Both the position numbers and the translations under genes were made by a program. DNA of 64,000 nt, from positions 1 to 64,000 of the forward strand of contig VXOR01000020.1 in NCBI GenBank assembly GCA_009840005.1, given 5' to 3'. The notes beneath the pieces are model-generated. The model saw nothing but the letters and a program-made list of their open reading frames with translations. It ran no database searches and was not told where the DNA came from. Of the stretch, positions 1 through 8,295 are shown piece by piece (the first letter of the stretch is position 1; each line of letters starts with the position of its first letter). This DNA is from Gemmatimonadota bacterium (lineage in GTDB: Bacteria > Latescibacterota > UBA2968 > UBA8231).

Positions 1-276
1 GTTATGGCTGTGTCCACCTGATAGCGGAGCAGAATAGGTTTTGTCGCGTAGCATGGTTCCCAATAAAATCCATAGGTATAATGTCTCCTCAATGTCGCAA
101 GAAGTTGTCTGCAAGAACCGTAGGAGAGAAGGCGCTAAATATGCACCCTGTTTGACCAGAGAACAAGCACATCGGCTAGAACCGTGCTACTCAACTTGTC
201 GAGTAGAGCATTGATTTCTTCGAGTTCGGCTACGATGAGTTGGCCGAGGGCCTCATCCAACTTCTTCCCGATTTCC
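1..276. other. Edge stretch without a recognised gene
   Basis: No protein family is recognised here. On the minus strand a frame is open down to a stop at 135 and could give a peptide of about 41 residues from a TTG at 260 (ending WSNRVHI); its C-terminal part reads like normal protein (ELEEINALLDKLSSTV), but there is no ATG and only a weak ribosome site, so it may be the tail of a decayed gene. Nothing else stands out. Confidence 0.3.
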
Positions 277-975
277 CTACCTCCCCCACTCCTCCTCCGG
301 CACCTCCGAATAATCCTGCGGCTCATACCCAATCGCCCTTTTTCCGTGTTCGACGTCATAGAGCGGCCAGTTGCTGCCCGACACCCCAAAGACGATTTCA
401 AATTTTACGCCCGGATGAATCAGCGCCTGCTCAAAAACCCGCACGCAATCGCCGTGGCTGAGGTGATGTGGGTGTTCGGGTTGGTCGCGCTTGAGGTTGA
501 AATTGCCGATGCGCACACAGACAAATTCCATGTCGTGCTGATGGGCAAAAGAGTGGGCCAGACCCTCGCCGAAAATTTTGCTGACCGTGTAGATACCCAC
601 CGGAGTAGTAGTCATATCGACCGTGCGGTGGATGCTGCGCGGATAGAGCGTTAAGACCCCGGCGCGGCTGGCATAGGCGACGCGCTTAACGCCGTTTTGG
701 CGCGCGGCCTCAAAGACGTTGTACGTGCCGATGAAGTTGCACTGCAGCATGGGCTCCCACTCGCTGCCGCCGGGCAGACCCCCAATGTGGGCGACGGCAT
801 CCACACCGCGCGTGGCCTCTAGCATAGAATCAAAGTCGGTGAGGTCCGAGACGATGGTATCCGTGAGGTCGGGCATGGGTACGCGGTCGTGGCCACGCAC
901 CTCGTGGCGATCCTTGAGGCCTCGGGCTACGTTAGAGCCGACGCTACCGGCCGCGCCGGTTACGAGTATGCGCAT
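277..975 (-). CDS. NAD-dependent epimerase/dehydratase-type SDR, uronate-dehydrogenase-like
   Basis: Extended-type short-chain dehydrogenase of 232 residues. The Rossmann dinucleotide motif GAAGSVG lies at residues 7-13 and the catalytic pair Tyr-x-x-x-Lys is visible as YTVSK near residue 150. The run NFIGTYNVFEAARQNGVKRV is typical of uronate dehydrogenase/UDP-sugar epimerase relatives, which oxidise or epimerise sugar substrates with NAD in the cytoplasm. It is somewhat shorter than most members (about 260-310), the C-terminal substrate part being compact. It is transcribed like the metallophosphoesterase gene upstream, about 80 bases away, but not overlapping it. The exact substrate cannot be read from sequence. 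Confidence 0.85.
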   Translation of the reverse strand: MRILVTGAAGSVGSNVARGLKDRHEVRGHDRVPMPDLTDTIVSDLTDFDSMLEATRGVDAVAHIGGLPGGSEWEPMLQCNFIGTYNVFEAARQNGVKRVAYASRAGVLTLYPRSIHRTVDMTTTPVGIYTVSKIFGEGLAHSFAHQHDMEFVCVRIGNFNLKRDQPEHPHHLSHGDCVRVFEQALIHPGVKFEIVFGVSGSNWPLYDVEHGKRAIGYEPQDYSEVPEEEWGR

Positions 976-1052
976 GGTAGTTTCCTTTCGCTAAGAGGCA
1001 TTTTTAACATTCCTCGTGCTGTTTGGAACGAGGGCAACCACAAGGATTGCCC

Positions 1053-2303
1053 CTACGCTCGGTGCAGGGTGATAATCGGGGCCTCGGGCGGGCAGCCGAA
1101 GCGGAAGGGCAGCCAGTGCCCAACGCCAGCCGTAGTGTAGAGCTGGGTGGTTCCCTTTTCGTAGTGCCCCCAGATATAGCGCTCGGGAAAGAACGGCTCA
1201 AAAAAGCTGCGCCCGGCCATGCCTAGCTGAAAGCCATGCGTGTGCCCAGCCAGAATCAAGTCGGTGCCGCCGAGGGGTGCAGCATAATCGAGGGCTTGCG
1301 AGCGGTGACTCAGCAGCACGGTAAAGGCATCGCTCGGCGAAGAGCTTACGGCCCTTTCCACTGAGTTGCGAAGTTGCGCGTAGGACGCCGGGCTGCGCAG
1401 AAAGCGCGGATCGTCAACCCCGCCGAGGTAGAGCGTCGCCGCGCCCACCGGCACCGCCAGCCCTTCATTCACCAACAAGGGAATCGCGGTCTGGTCAAAG
1501 TGTCGGCGGATGCGGCGGATGCCGCGCATGTACTCGTGGTTGCCCAAGCTGGCGTAGGTCCCAAACTGAGCCGGCACGCTTTCGAGCAGGCGCAAAGTCG
1601 CCAAGTACTCCGGGTTGTGGTCGCATACATCGCCAGTGACCACGATCAGATCCGGTGCCGCTTGAGCCGCGCGCACGAGTAAGGCTTCAAGGTCGGAGAG
1701 TTGGATGTACGGCCCAATGTGGATGTCGCTGAGATGGAGGATCTTCAAGCCCTCTAACTCGGCGGGCAGGTCGGGATAGCGGAGCGGTACTGTGGGCATC
1801 CGCGTACGCGTATAGGAAGTGTAGATCCCGTGGCTGACACCCATCGCCCCAAGAGCGGGCACCACAGCGAGGCCGCGGCTGAGGAAGCGCCGCCGCTCAA
1901 ACGAGCTAGGTTCCTCTGCCCCTCCTTGCCGCAAGCGGTCGTAAAGCGAGAAACCCACGACGACCGGCGTCAGCAGCAGGGCGGCGATGAAGAAGGCCCC
2001 GAGGTAAAGAGTGAGGGCCGAAAACAGGCTCGTGCCGATAGCCCACAGCCAAGGCACATCGTAGTAGCGGCTCAGGACGCGAAACACCGCGCCCAATAGG
2101 GCCACGGGAAACTGCCAGTAGAACAAGCGGCGAAACCAAGTGACGCGCCACCAGTGCCGATGCACCCCAGCGACCAAGGCCAGCGTCGCAAAATAGAGGA
2201 TGACGTACGCCGCCGTGGCGAAGATGAGAAAGCGCGGAATCCCCGCCACTAGGCGCTCAAGCCACGCCCACAGCAGGGCGGCGTAAAAAATAAACTCCAT
2301 CAC
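1053..2303 (-). CDS. Membrane-anchored metallophosphoesterase (YkuE-like)
   Basis: 416-residue protein. Residues 1-125 form three or four hydrophobic segments; a twin-arginine-like ERRRFLSRG follows at about 136-144; residues 185-416 are a calcineurin-like phosphoesterase domain. The metal-binding motifs are all present: LSDIHIG (191-197), GDVCD (224-228), GNHEY (254-258), a later LSHRS and AGHTHGFQLG. Members such as YkuE hydrolyse phosphoesters, often lipid head groups, at the outer face of the membrane; the substrate here is unknown. The gene follows the CPBP protease gene by only 6 bases on the same strand, so the two are probably cotranscribed. Confidence 0.9.
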   Translation of the reverse strand: MMEFIFYAALLWAWLERLVAGIPRFLIFATAAYVILYFATLALVAGVHRHWWRVTWFRRLFYWQFPVALLGAVFRVLSRYYDVPWLWAIGTSLFSALTLYLGAFFIAALLLTPVVVGFSLYDRLRQGGAEEPSSFERRRFLSRGLAVVPALGAMGVSHGIYTSYTRTRMPTVPLRYPDLPAELEGLKILHLSDIHIGPYIQLSDLEALLVRAAQAAPDLIVVTGDVCDHNPEYLATLRLLESVPAQFGTYASLGNHEYMRGIRRIRRHFDQTAIPLLVNEGLAVPVGAATLYLGGVDDPRFLRSPASYAQLRNSVERAVSSSPSDAFTVLLSHRSQALDYAAPLGGTDLILAGHTHGFQLGMAGRSFFEPFFPERYIWGHYEKGTTQLYTTAGVGHWLPFRFGCPPEAPIITLHRA

Positions 2304-2309
2304 CCGCGC

Positions 2310-5300
2310 CTAGGACGCCTCGCGCTCAGCGCCCAAGCGCCACCACAGGCAGAAGACCACCAGAAGAGTCAGCAGCAACAGAATCCCGGCTTGCAACTGA
2401 TAGGCCGGCGCAGATAGTGCGCCGAGGCTCTTGACCTCCGAGAGCACCGAGACAAACCCCAATAGCACGTAGGCGAGGAGATTGTTCCGCAAGAGCAAGA
2501 CAATTGCACCAACGACGAAGCCGATACTAGTGACAAACGTCAACAACTCAAAGAGGAACTCGTCGAAGTGAACGGCGTTGCCGCCGGACATAATCAATCC
2601 CACTCCCAAGCCCGCCACGACTGCGTAGAGCCGCTTTTTTATTACGACGCGGCTATAGTAGAGCGCCAAGCCCGCGAGAATCGGGAGGAAGATGGCGTTC
2701 GTTACGCCATCGGACAGGGGATTCCAAAAGGGCAAATACTGGTCCAATCCAGAAGGTAGCCCAAAGCCGAAGGTCGGGTCAGAGGCAATGAATCGGCTCT
2801 CTACGTAGCCGCGCAAGTGCTGCCACGCCTCGCGGGCGACGAGGATCAGCGCGACCCCGACGATAGCGTCGCGGAATTCGGGCACGCGCCGTGCGGCTCG
2901 CAGGCGCGCCGGCCAGTCTGGATAGAGGCTAGTGGCCAAGCCGAGAGCCGCGAGAATCGCCAAGCCGACCCCCAAGCTGCCCAAGACAATGCCGAGTATC
3001 TGGGTAATGGTAAAGATCGACTGCGTGAGGCGGGTATCGTAGAAGTGTTCAAAGACCGACAGGCCGTTGAGAAATTCGAGTAATAAGAAAACCGCGGCAA
3101 TCGCGGCTATTTTGATCAGCGGTGCCCAAACTAGGCCCTCGTTCCGCACGCGGCGCACGAGCAGCCACAGGCCGTGGATCACCACCGCGGCAATCAAGAC
3201 GATGAGCAGGCCGGAAAGCGCGGTTTTGAGCGTAGTGCTCTCTTCGCGCTCACGCTGCCAATCCTCGGGCACTTTGAGAAAGCGATAGATAGAAACCGGC
3301 TCGTCGCCAGCAATGTTGACCCGCACTCGATAGCGCAGCTCATCGACGTTGCGCACGTCGCCCTCGACAGTCTCGAAGACAAAGCGGTGATCGCGGCGGT
3401 TGGGCAGTTTTTCCGACGAGGATTCCTTGAGTTCGAGGTGATCGACGTCAAAGCCGTAGGCACGTAGGTGCTGGACGGCTATTGCCTCGGCTTGTGCCTC
3501 TTCGAGGTCCGCACCCTCCGCCTCTTCGGCCAGCAGGTGGTTTATACTGTAGAGGGAGCCGTCTTCTGGATGGACGGCAACGCTGTACTCCTCCTTTTCT
3601 CCATAGCGGAAAAAGCGCGTCACCCACAAGCTGGCCAAAAGATCTTCTTGGTATAGGCGGTTGACCACGGCCACCGAGTCGCGCTCTAGGATGTACCGGA
3701 TCGCCATCGTGTTCGGCTGGTTTTGATAATAGGTGACCACTTCGTATGCCAAGGGATCCGCACCGGTCGCCTCCAGATGTTCGATGGCCTTGGCCTCGGC
3801 CTCGCCCCGAGTCAGGCGGACATCGACAAAGTCGAGCGGCTTCTCGTAGTCGAGAGCGAAAAAGCCCAGCGAGACCACGACCGCCGCAGCGGCCCAACCT
3901 AGGCGTCTTTTAGACAATGGGGTATAGGCAAACGTGGGGGCCGGGGCAGCGGGCTGTTGCGCTGTAGGCTCGTCCGCGACCGCTTCCGAGACAGGGGGTG
4001 CAGCGCTTTTGTTGAGCAAGGGCGTTGGGTCGGCAAAGCGGCGCTGCCGCAGGTAGAGGAAGAGCGCCACCGCCAAGGGCAAGAGCATCAGCCCCGCGGA
4101 CAAGGCCGCTGAAACGACGAAGTAGCTATTGGAAGAGCGGAAGAGGATTAAAGATGTGTACAGGGCGTCAATCGTATAGTGCCATACAAGAGGGGCGAGA
4201 ATCCCAAAGCGGAGGAAAATATAGCCGACGACAATACCGGCGATGCCCACCTCAATGCCGCGAATGTAAAAGGGCTGCTGCGGGTAGTTGGCATGAGCAA
4301 ATCCCCATATAAGGCCCGCGAGGACGACTGCAACCCAGCGGAACTTGAGGTATTTGTGCAGGAAGGGAATCGAAAACGCCCGGGATATAAACTCCTCGGA
4401 GACCGCGGGCATAAAGCCGATCAACAGCACCATGATCCACGGGATATAGGTATTGACCATCTCGCTGTAGGGAATGTCCGCCGGGCCCCAAGCGCCGAAT
4501 TGCTCGGCTGTGATGTAAAAGAGCACCTGGTAGGCCAAGAAGGCCGGCGTCATGGCCAAGCCGAGAATGGTACCGAGGAGAAAGCGCTTGGTGCGCAGGC
4601 CCGCTGGCGTAAACTGGCCCCCAATCTGGATTTGGTTCGCGTAGTAGCGTCGGTACAAAGGCTCGGCCGCCGCCGTGAGAAAGAAGATGAAGATACCTTG
4701 GACGGCAGCGGCGAACAGACTGTTGAGCAGTTGCCCCGTCAGAAAAGACCCGTATGTATCGGTTGTGTCGTAGTCAAACGCGGTCAGCGGCAGGTTGTTG
4801 AGTTGGGCCAGCAGCGTCAGGACCGCGGCGATGGCCCCAAAAATCGCCGCGGTCTTCCAGCGGATGTCTCGGACTCGAACGCCGACAAAGAACGAGACCA
4901 GCATCGCCAGTATGGTCAGGACGAGTAAGGTCACAGCCACCAAGCCCGTGGTCTCATTGTGCGACCGCAGCTCGGCGAAGTCTCGCTCCCACGCCTCGGG
5001 GATTTTGAGATACTCGCCAAAACCGCCGATCTGGTCGCCTTGCAGGCGCACGTAGAAGCGGTAGTAGGCCTCGCCAACGGCAAAGTCGCGCAGTTTCCAG
5101 CTAAAGGTGTGGTCGATGCGGTTAGGTCGTTCCTGAGTCTGGACTTCTACGAACTCGAGCGCAGCGAGGTCGCGGCCAAGCTCAGCGGTAAGAAAGGTCT
5201 CGGCCAAGCGGCGGGCTTCGGCCTCTTCGAGGCTTGCGCCGGGCGCTTCCTCCTCAATGAGGTGGCTAAAACTGACGAGTGCGCCAGAAGTCGTAACCGT

Positions 5301-5660
5301 GGCCTGAAACTCCTCCTTTTCCAGCTCCCGCACCCAGCGGTTGCTCCAGCGCCACAATTGCACGGGATCGCCAATGACCTGCGTGGCCCCTTCGAGACCC
5401 AGTTCGCGTTCGAGAAAGGTCTTGGTATCGTTGTCGTAGCGGAAAATGGCGCTGTGGCGGTAGTCAGCCAGATCAAAGCCGCGGGCAGTGATAAAATCGA
5501 CCGCCTGCTCCTTGGCCTCGTCGCGGGTGACGCGGAAGTCAATGGAGGCTTCGGGAAAGGCCCGGTAGAAATAGTGAACTCCAACGGCCAAACTAACAGC
5601 GGCCATGAGCACGCAGCCGCCAATGAAGGCGAGGTCTTTTCTCGTTAGTCTTGTTTCCAT
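2310..5660 (-). CDS. Duplicated multi-pass membrane protein with CPBP intramembrane protease domain
   Basis: 1116 residues. The N-terminal half has one membrane anchor, a soluble region of about 200 residues, and then a CPBP (Abi) protease domain with its signature residues visible: EEFISR (the EExxxR motif), FAHANYP and WHYTIDA. The second half begins again with a membrane anchor (RLGWAAAAVVVSLGFF) and a soluble region clearly homologous to the first (compare DEAKEQAVDFI with GEAEAKAIEHL, and LKIPEAWERD with LKVPEDWQRE), then more membrane segments but no second EExxxR motif. So this is an internal duplication in which only the first copy keeps protease residues. CPBP proteins cleave membrane substrates such as prenylated or bacteriocin-related proteins; the target here is unknown. 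Start chosen at the ATG at 5660. Confidence 0.85.
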   Translation of the reverse strand: METRLTRKDLAFIGGCVLMAAVSLAVGVHYFYRAFPEASIDFRVTRDEAKEQAVDFITARGFDLADYRHSAIFRYDNDTKTFLERELGLEGATQVIGDPVQLWRWSNRWVRELEKEEFQATVTTSGALVSFSHLIEEEAPGASLEEAEARRLAETFLTAELGRDLAALEFVEVQTQERPNRIDHTFSWKLRDFAVGEAYYRFYVRLQGDQIGGFGEYLKIPEAWERDFAELRSHNETTGLVAVTLLVLTILAMLVSFFVGVRVRDIRWKTAAIFGAIAAVLTLLAQLNNLPLTAFDYDTTDTYGSFLTGQLLNSLFAAAVQGIFIFFLTAAAEPLYRRYYANQIQIGGQFTPAGLRTKRFLLGTILGLAMTPAFLAYQVLFYITAEQFGAWGPADIPYSEMVNTYIPWIMVLLIGFMPAVSEEFISRAFSIPFLHKYLKFRWVAVVLAGLIWGFAHANYPQQPFYIRGIEVGIAGIVVGYIFLRFGILAPLVWHYTIDALYTSLILFRSSNSYFVVSAALSAGLMLLPLAVALFLYLRQRRFADPTPLLNKSAAPPVSEAVADEPTAQQPAAPAPTFAYTPLSKRRLGWAAAAVVVSLGFFALDYEKPLDFVDVRLTRGEAEAKAIEHLEATGADPLAYEVVTYYQNQPNTMAIRYILERDSVAVVNRLYQEDLLASLWVTRFFRYGEKEEYSVAVHPEDGSLYSINHLLAEEAEGADLEEAQAEAIAVQHLRAYGFDVDHLELKESSSEKLPNRRDHRFVFETVEGDVRNVDELRYRVRVNIAGDEPVSIYRFLKVPEDWQREREESTTLKTALSGLLIVLIAAVVIHGLWLLVRRVRNEGLVWAPLIKIAAIAAVFLLLEFLNGLSVFEHFYDTRLTQSIFTITQILGIVLGSLGVGLAILAALGLATSLYPDWPARLRAARRVPEFRDAIVGVALILVAREAWQHLRGYVESRFIASDPTFGFGLPSGLDQYLPFWNPLSDGVTNAIFLPILAGLALYYSRVVIKKRLYAVVAGLGVGLIMSGGNAVHFDEFLFELLTFVTSIGFVVGAIVLLLRNNLLAYVLLGFVSVLSEVKSLGALSAPAYQLQAGILLLLTLLVVFCLWWRLGAEREAS

Positions 5661-5739
5661 CTGTCTATGAAGGGTTTTAACTGCGTAGAGGACAATTTCG
5701 TTTTGTTCAACATATTAAAAGACTGGGTCGCGGACAAAC

Positions 5740-5770
5740 TTGACAATATCTAAAAATTCGGCTATGTAAT
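5740..5770 (+). promoter_or_regulatory. Possible sigma-70 promoter for a leaderless transcript
   Basis: A consensus -35 TTGACA (5740-5745) is followed after 19 bases by TGTAAT (5765-5770). Transcription would begin at or next to the ATG at 5776, which has no Shine-Dalgarno sequence, so the downstream gene may have a leaderless mRNA. The spacer is longer than ideal. Confidence 0.4.
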
Positions 5771-5775
5771 CCGCC

Positions 5776-6111
5776 ATGATTGTCCAATTTAGAACACATA
5801 ATATCGCATATCCCGATCTCACGCCCAATCAACATTATGTGGTAATTGGGATAGAAGCCGATGACTTTAGAATCTTGAACGACTCGGGCAGGCCCTTTCT
5901 CTATGATGATTCGTTGTTTGAGGTAGTCGATTCCACAGAACCTGACGATTGGGTCACAGAGATCGGCGAAGACGGCGAGCGTTATGCCTATCCATTGCCG
6001 TTAAATGCAGTTGGTTTTTTTGAGGATTTTTTTGACGGAGAGAAAAAAGCGATTGTCGCGTTCTGGCAGGTTGTGAATCATCAACTTGCTGCTGCATCGG
6101 GAACTGCTTGA
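5776..6111 (+). CDS. Small acidic protein of unknown function
   Basis: 111 residues, acidic, no signal peptide or membrane segment. The first 60 residues read like a small beta-rich fold (NQHYVVIGIEADDFRILNDS then GRPFLYDDSLFEVVD), a pattern seen in many short hypothetical and immunity-like proteins, but I do not recognise a named family with confidence. It stands alone, divergent from the CPBP gene, with its own possible promoter immediately upstream and a strong terminator 50 bases downstream, so it is a single-gene unit. No ribosome site precedes the ATG. Confidence 0.65.
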   Translation: MIVQFRTHNIAYPDLTPNQHYVVIGIEADDFRILNDSGRPFLYDDSLFEVVDSTEPDDWVTEIGEDGERYAYPLPLNAVGFFEDFFDGEKKAIVAFWQVVNHQLAAASGTA

Positions 6112-6158
6112 GACAAAGAGCGCGGACTTCGGCCAGTGGTCGTCGAGCAAGCGGCCGC

Positions 6159-6188
6159 AGCCCCGATACTTCGGTATTGGGGCTTTTT
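6159..6188 (+). terminator. Rho-independent terminator with C(UUCG)G tetraloop
   Basis: An 11-bp stem, AGCCCCGATAC pairing with GTATTGGGGCT (one G-U pair), is closed by the extra-stable TTCG tetraloop and followed by five T. It ends the transcript of the small gene at 5776-6111. Confidence 0.9.
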
Positions 6189-6288
6189 GTGTGCGCTCTG
6201 GAAGGCGAGGGCTTCTGAATCTGGCCAGCGGCTACGGATTCGGCCTAGGTCGCGGACAAGCTGGCCGCATTGACGCGCACAGCGGCAT

Positions 6289-6384
6289 GTTAGTGATTAG
6301 TGGCTAGTGGCCGGTGATCAGTCCCAACCCCCCGGGAGTAGTGGTAGGGGAACTGACCACTGACCACTGACCACTAATCTAACA
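6289..6384. repeat. Imperfect inverted repeat built of heptamer units
   Basis: A left arm (6289-6322, TGTTAGTGATTAGTGG and following) is mirrored by a right arm (6352-6384) containing three direct ACTGACC heptamers and ending in CACTAATCTAACA. The arms are about 34 bases with a loop of about 29 bases. It ends just before the ribosome site of the oxidoreductase at 6397. It could be a REP/MITE-like dispersed element or a leader stem-loop. Confidence 0.65.
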
Positions 6385-6396
6385 GAGGAGCACACA

Positions 6397-7416
6397 GTGG
6401 AAGCAAAAAAACAAGAGCACTTCCGCGTCGGTGTCATAGGCTACGGCGGCGCGTTTAATATGGGTCAGTTGCACTTGACCTCTATGGCCAAAAACGAGGG
6501 CGTACAAGTGGCCGCTGTTTGCGAGCTGGATGCCGAGCGGCGTCAAGTAGCCGAAGAGGATTTCCCCGGCATCAAAACCTACGGCCGCGTCGGCACCATG
6601 CTGCGCAACGCGAACTTGGACTTGGTGACGATCATCACCCCGCACAACACGCACGCCAAGCTCGCAGTGCAGTGCCTCAATGCCGGGGTCCACGTAGTCT
6701 GCGAGAAGCCCCTCGCCATCACCAGCGCCGAAGTCAAGCGCATGCAGGCGGCGGCCAAAAAGAACAAGGTCCTGATCTCGACGTTTCACAACCGGCGCTG
6801 GGACGGCGACTTTGTGGTGCTGCGCGATCTAATCCTCAAAGAGCAAATCATCGGCCGCGTCTTCCGCATTGAGGCCGGGTTTTACGGCTACGGCGAGCAG
6901 GGAACTTGGTGGCGCTCCAATCGCAAAATTTCCGGCGGAGCCATCTACGACTGGGGCGCGCATTTTACGGATTGGATTTTGAATGTCGTCCCGGAAAAAA
7001 TCACTTCAGTCAGCGGCTATCAAGTCAAAAATTCCGCGTGGAAAAAATACGACAACGAAGACCACTCCGAATACACGCTGCGCTTCCACAGCGGCTGCAC
7101 CGTCACCCTGACCATGTCTAACCTGTCGATGAGTCCGCGGCCGCGCTGGCGGGTGCTGGGCACGCAGGGCGCGATCGAGGATGCGGGCGGCAAGTACCTC
7201 GTCAAGACGCTGATCAACGGCCGCCAGATGAGCACGGAGGTGCCCTTCTCCGAGTCCAATTGGGACGCGTACTACGAAAACATTTTCGCGCATTTGCAGG
7301 GTCGCGCCGACCTCGTCATTACCCCCGAATCCGCGGGCCGGGTAATCGGCGTGCTCGAAGCAGCCAACATTTCGGCGGCGCACGGGTCAGAGCCCATCAA
7401 GCCAGCCTTTGTCTGA
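6397..7416 (+). CDS. Gfo/Idh/MocA family oxidoreductase
   Basis: 339 residues. The N-terminal Rossmann domain starts with GVIGYGGAFNMG and contains the family hallmark EKPLA near residue 110; residues 120-335 form the alpha/beta substrate domain. Such enzymes oxidise or reduce sugars, inositols or related compounds with NAD(P). The start follows a good AGAGGAG ribosome site, reached through the inverted repeat upstream. Its last 8 bases overlap the TTG start of the L7Ae-like gene, so the two are translationally coupled. Note the clean TIM-like run of Tyr/Gly residues at 165-175 (FYGYGEQGTWW) after the EKP domain, common in the family. Substrate unknown. Confidence 0.88.
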   Translation: MEAKKQEHFRVGVIGYGGAFNMGQLHLTSMAKNEGVQVAAVCELDAERRQVAEEDFPGIKTYGRVGTMLRNANLDLVTIITPHNTHAKLAVQCLNAGVHVVCEKPLAITSAEVKRMQAAAKKNKVLISTFHNRRWDGDFVVLRDLILKEQIIGRVFRIEAGFYGYGEQGTWWRSNRKISGGAIYDWGAHFTDWILNVVPEKITSVSGYQVKNSAWKKYDNEDHSEYTLRFHSGCTVTLTMSNLSMSPRPRWRVLGTQGAIEDAGGKYLVKTLINGRQMSTEVPFSESNWDAYYENIFAHLQGRADLVITPESAGRVIGVLEAANISAAHGSEPIKPAFV

Positions 7417-7738
7417 GCAAGACCTGCCCCACCTCAACCCATCGGCGCAACTGTCTGCGCTCTTGGGGATCGGCTGCCGCTCTGGAGCCACGGTCGTCGG
7501 CCTGTCGGCTGTGCGCCGCGCCAAGAGGCTGGCCTTTGTCTTTGCCAGCAGCGACCTAGCGCAGCGGACGTTGCGCGAACTAGCTCGCTTAGAACGCGGG
7601 GGGACGCGCGTCTTTCAAGTACAGCCAATGGAAGTGCTGACGCAGGGCTTTGGCCGCGAGGACGCCCAAGTGATCGGCGTTTTGCGCGGCGACTTAGCCC
7701 GTGGATTGGCCAAGCACATAGAGGAGCAAACGCCATGA
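7409..7738 (+). CDS. L7Ae/L30e-like ribosomal or RNA-binding protein
   Basis: 109 residues. The fold pattern of the L7Ae/L30e/S12e/Gadd45 family is visible: an initial helix, the run ALLGIGCRSGATVVGLSAVR at about 16-35, then AKRLAFVFASSDLAQRTLREL, a short basic stretch and a C-terminal VIGVLRGDLARGLAKHI. Bacterial members (YlxQ, YbxF) bind kink-turn RNA. The start is a TTG inside the last codons of the upstream oxidoreductase gene, chosen because it gives the conserved N-terminal helix; its stop overlaps the next small ATG as ATGA. It sits outside the nusA-infB operon where YlxQ usually lies, so its role may differ. Confidence 0.75.
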   Translation: MSEQDLPHLNPSAQLSALLGIGCRSGATVVGLSAVRRAKRLAFVFASSDLAQRTLRELARLERGGTRVFQVQPMEVLTQGFGREDAQVIGVLRGDLARGLAKHIEEQTP

Positions 7739-7812
7739 CCATATCGGTAGTTTGTGGGACGGAAGGCAAGGATCGGATGATCGACTCTCTCGACCGCACC
7801 GCTTCCGCCTAA
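7735..7812 (+). CDS. Possible 25-residue peptide between two coupled genes
   Basis: The ATG overlaps the stop of the L7Ae-like gene as ATGA, and the TAA lies 3 bases before the ATG of the CYTH gene, which has no Shine-Dalgarno sequence of its own. The peptide (MTISVVCGTEGKDRMIDSLD followed by five residues) has no known family. The arrangement suggests either a real tiny gene or a short reading frame kept only to carry ribosomes to the CYTH start. It could also be the remnant of a larger gene. Confidence 0.4.
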   Translation: MTISVVCGTEGKDRMIDSLDRTASA

Positions 7813-7815
7813 GCG

Positions 7816-8289
7816 ATGTCCTGGGAAATCGAGCGCAAGTACCTCGTCGCCGACCGCTCTTGCCTCGACCAGCTAGCGGGCGTCGCCTTTCGGCAGGGCT
7901 ACGTTCCCATCCAAGACGGCGGCGTGGTGCGTGTGCGCATTGAGGGCGAGCGAGCGGTGCTCACGCTCAAAGGGACCACTAGCGGCATCGCTCGCCGCGA
8001 GTACGAATACGAAATCCCGCGTCAAGACGCCGAGAGCATCCTAGCAACCCTGTGTCAGCAGCCCCATATCGAAAAGACGCGCTACACCTTGCCTTGGGCG
8101 GGCAAGGTCTGGACCATCGACGTATTTTCTGGCGAAAACGAGGGCTTGGTGCTCGCCGAAATCGAGCTGAGCAGCCAAGAAGAAGTCGTGGAGAAGCCGC
8201 CTTGGGCCGGCGTCGAAGTATCGGACGATCCGCGCTATTACAACGCCAACCTCGTGCACCATCCCTATTGCAAATGGCGGGATGGTTAG
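7816..8289 (+). CDS. CYTH-domain triphosphate tunnel metalloenzyme
   Basis: 157 residues, the usual length of a single CYTH domain. The defining ExExK motif is the N-terminal EIERKYLV; the tunnel residues RVRIEGERAVLTLKG and REYEYEIP follow in order, and a late acidic stretch (VLAEIELSS) provides the last metal ligands. Bacterial relatives act on inorganic triphosphate or similar (deoxy)nucleoside or thiamine triphosphates in the cytoplasm. It is the last gene of the 6397-8289 coupled group and converges with nadC, with only 6 bases between the two stops. Confidence 0.9.
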   Translation: MSWEIERKYLVADRSCLDQLAGVAFRQGYVPIQDGGVVRVRIEGERAVLTLKGTTSGIARREYEYEIPRQDAESILATLCQQPHIEKTRYTLPWAGKVWTIDVFSGENEGLVLAEIELSSQEEVVEKPPWAGVEVSDDPRYYNANLVHHPYCKWRDG

Positions 8290-8295
8290 ACGCCT

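Noticed and set aside
135..401. 88-residue minus-strand frame at the window edge
   Set aside because: Most of it overlaps the 3' end of the SDR gene in another frame and the start is implausible; only the last 41 codons look protein-like, without an ATG.
6352..6384. Short CRISPR-like repeat series
   Set aside because: The ACTGACC units are 7-base tandem repeats with no spacers.
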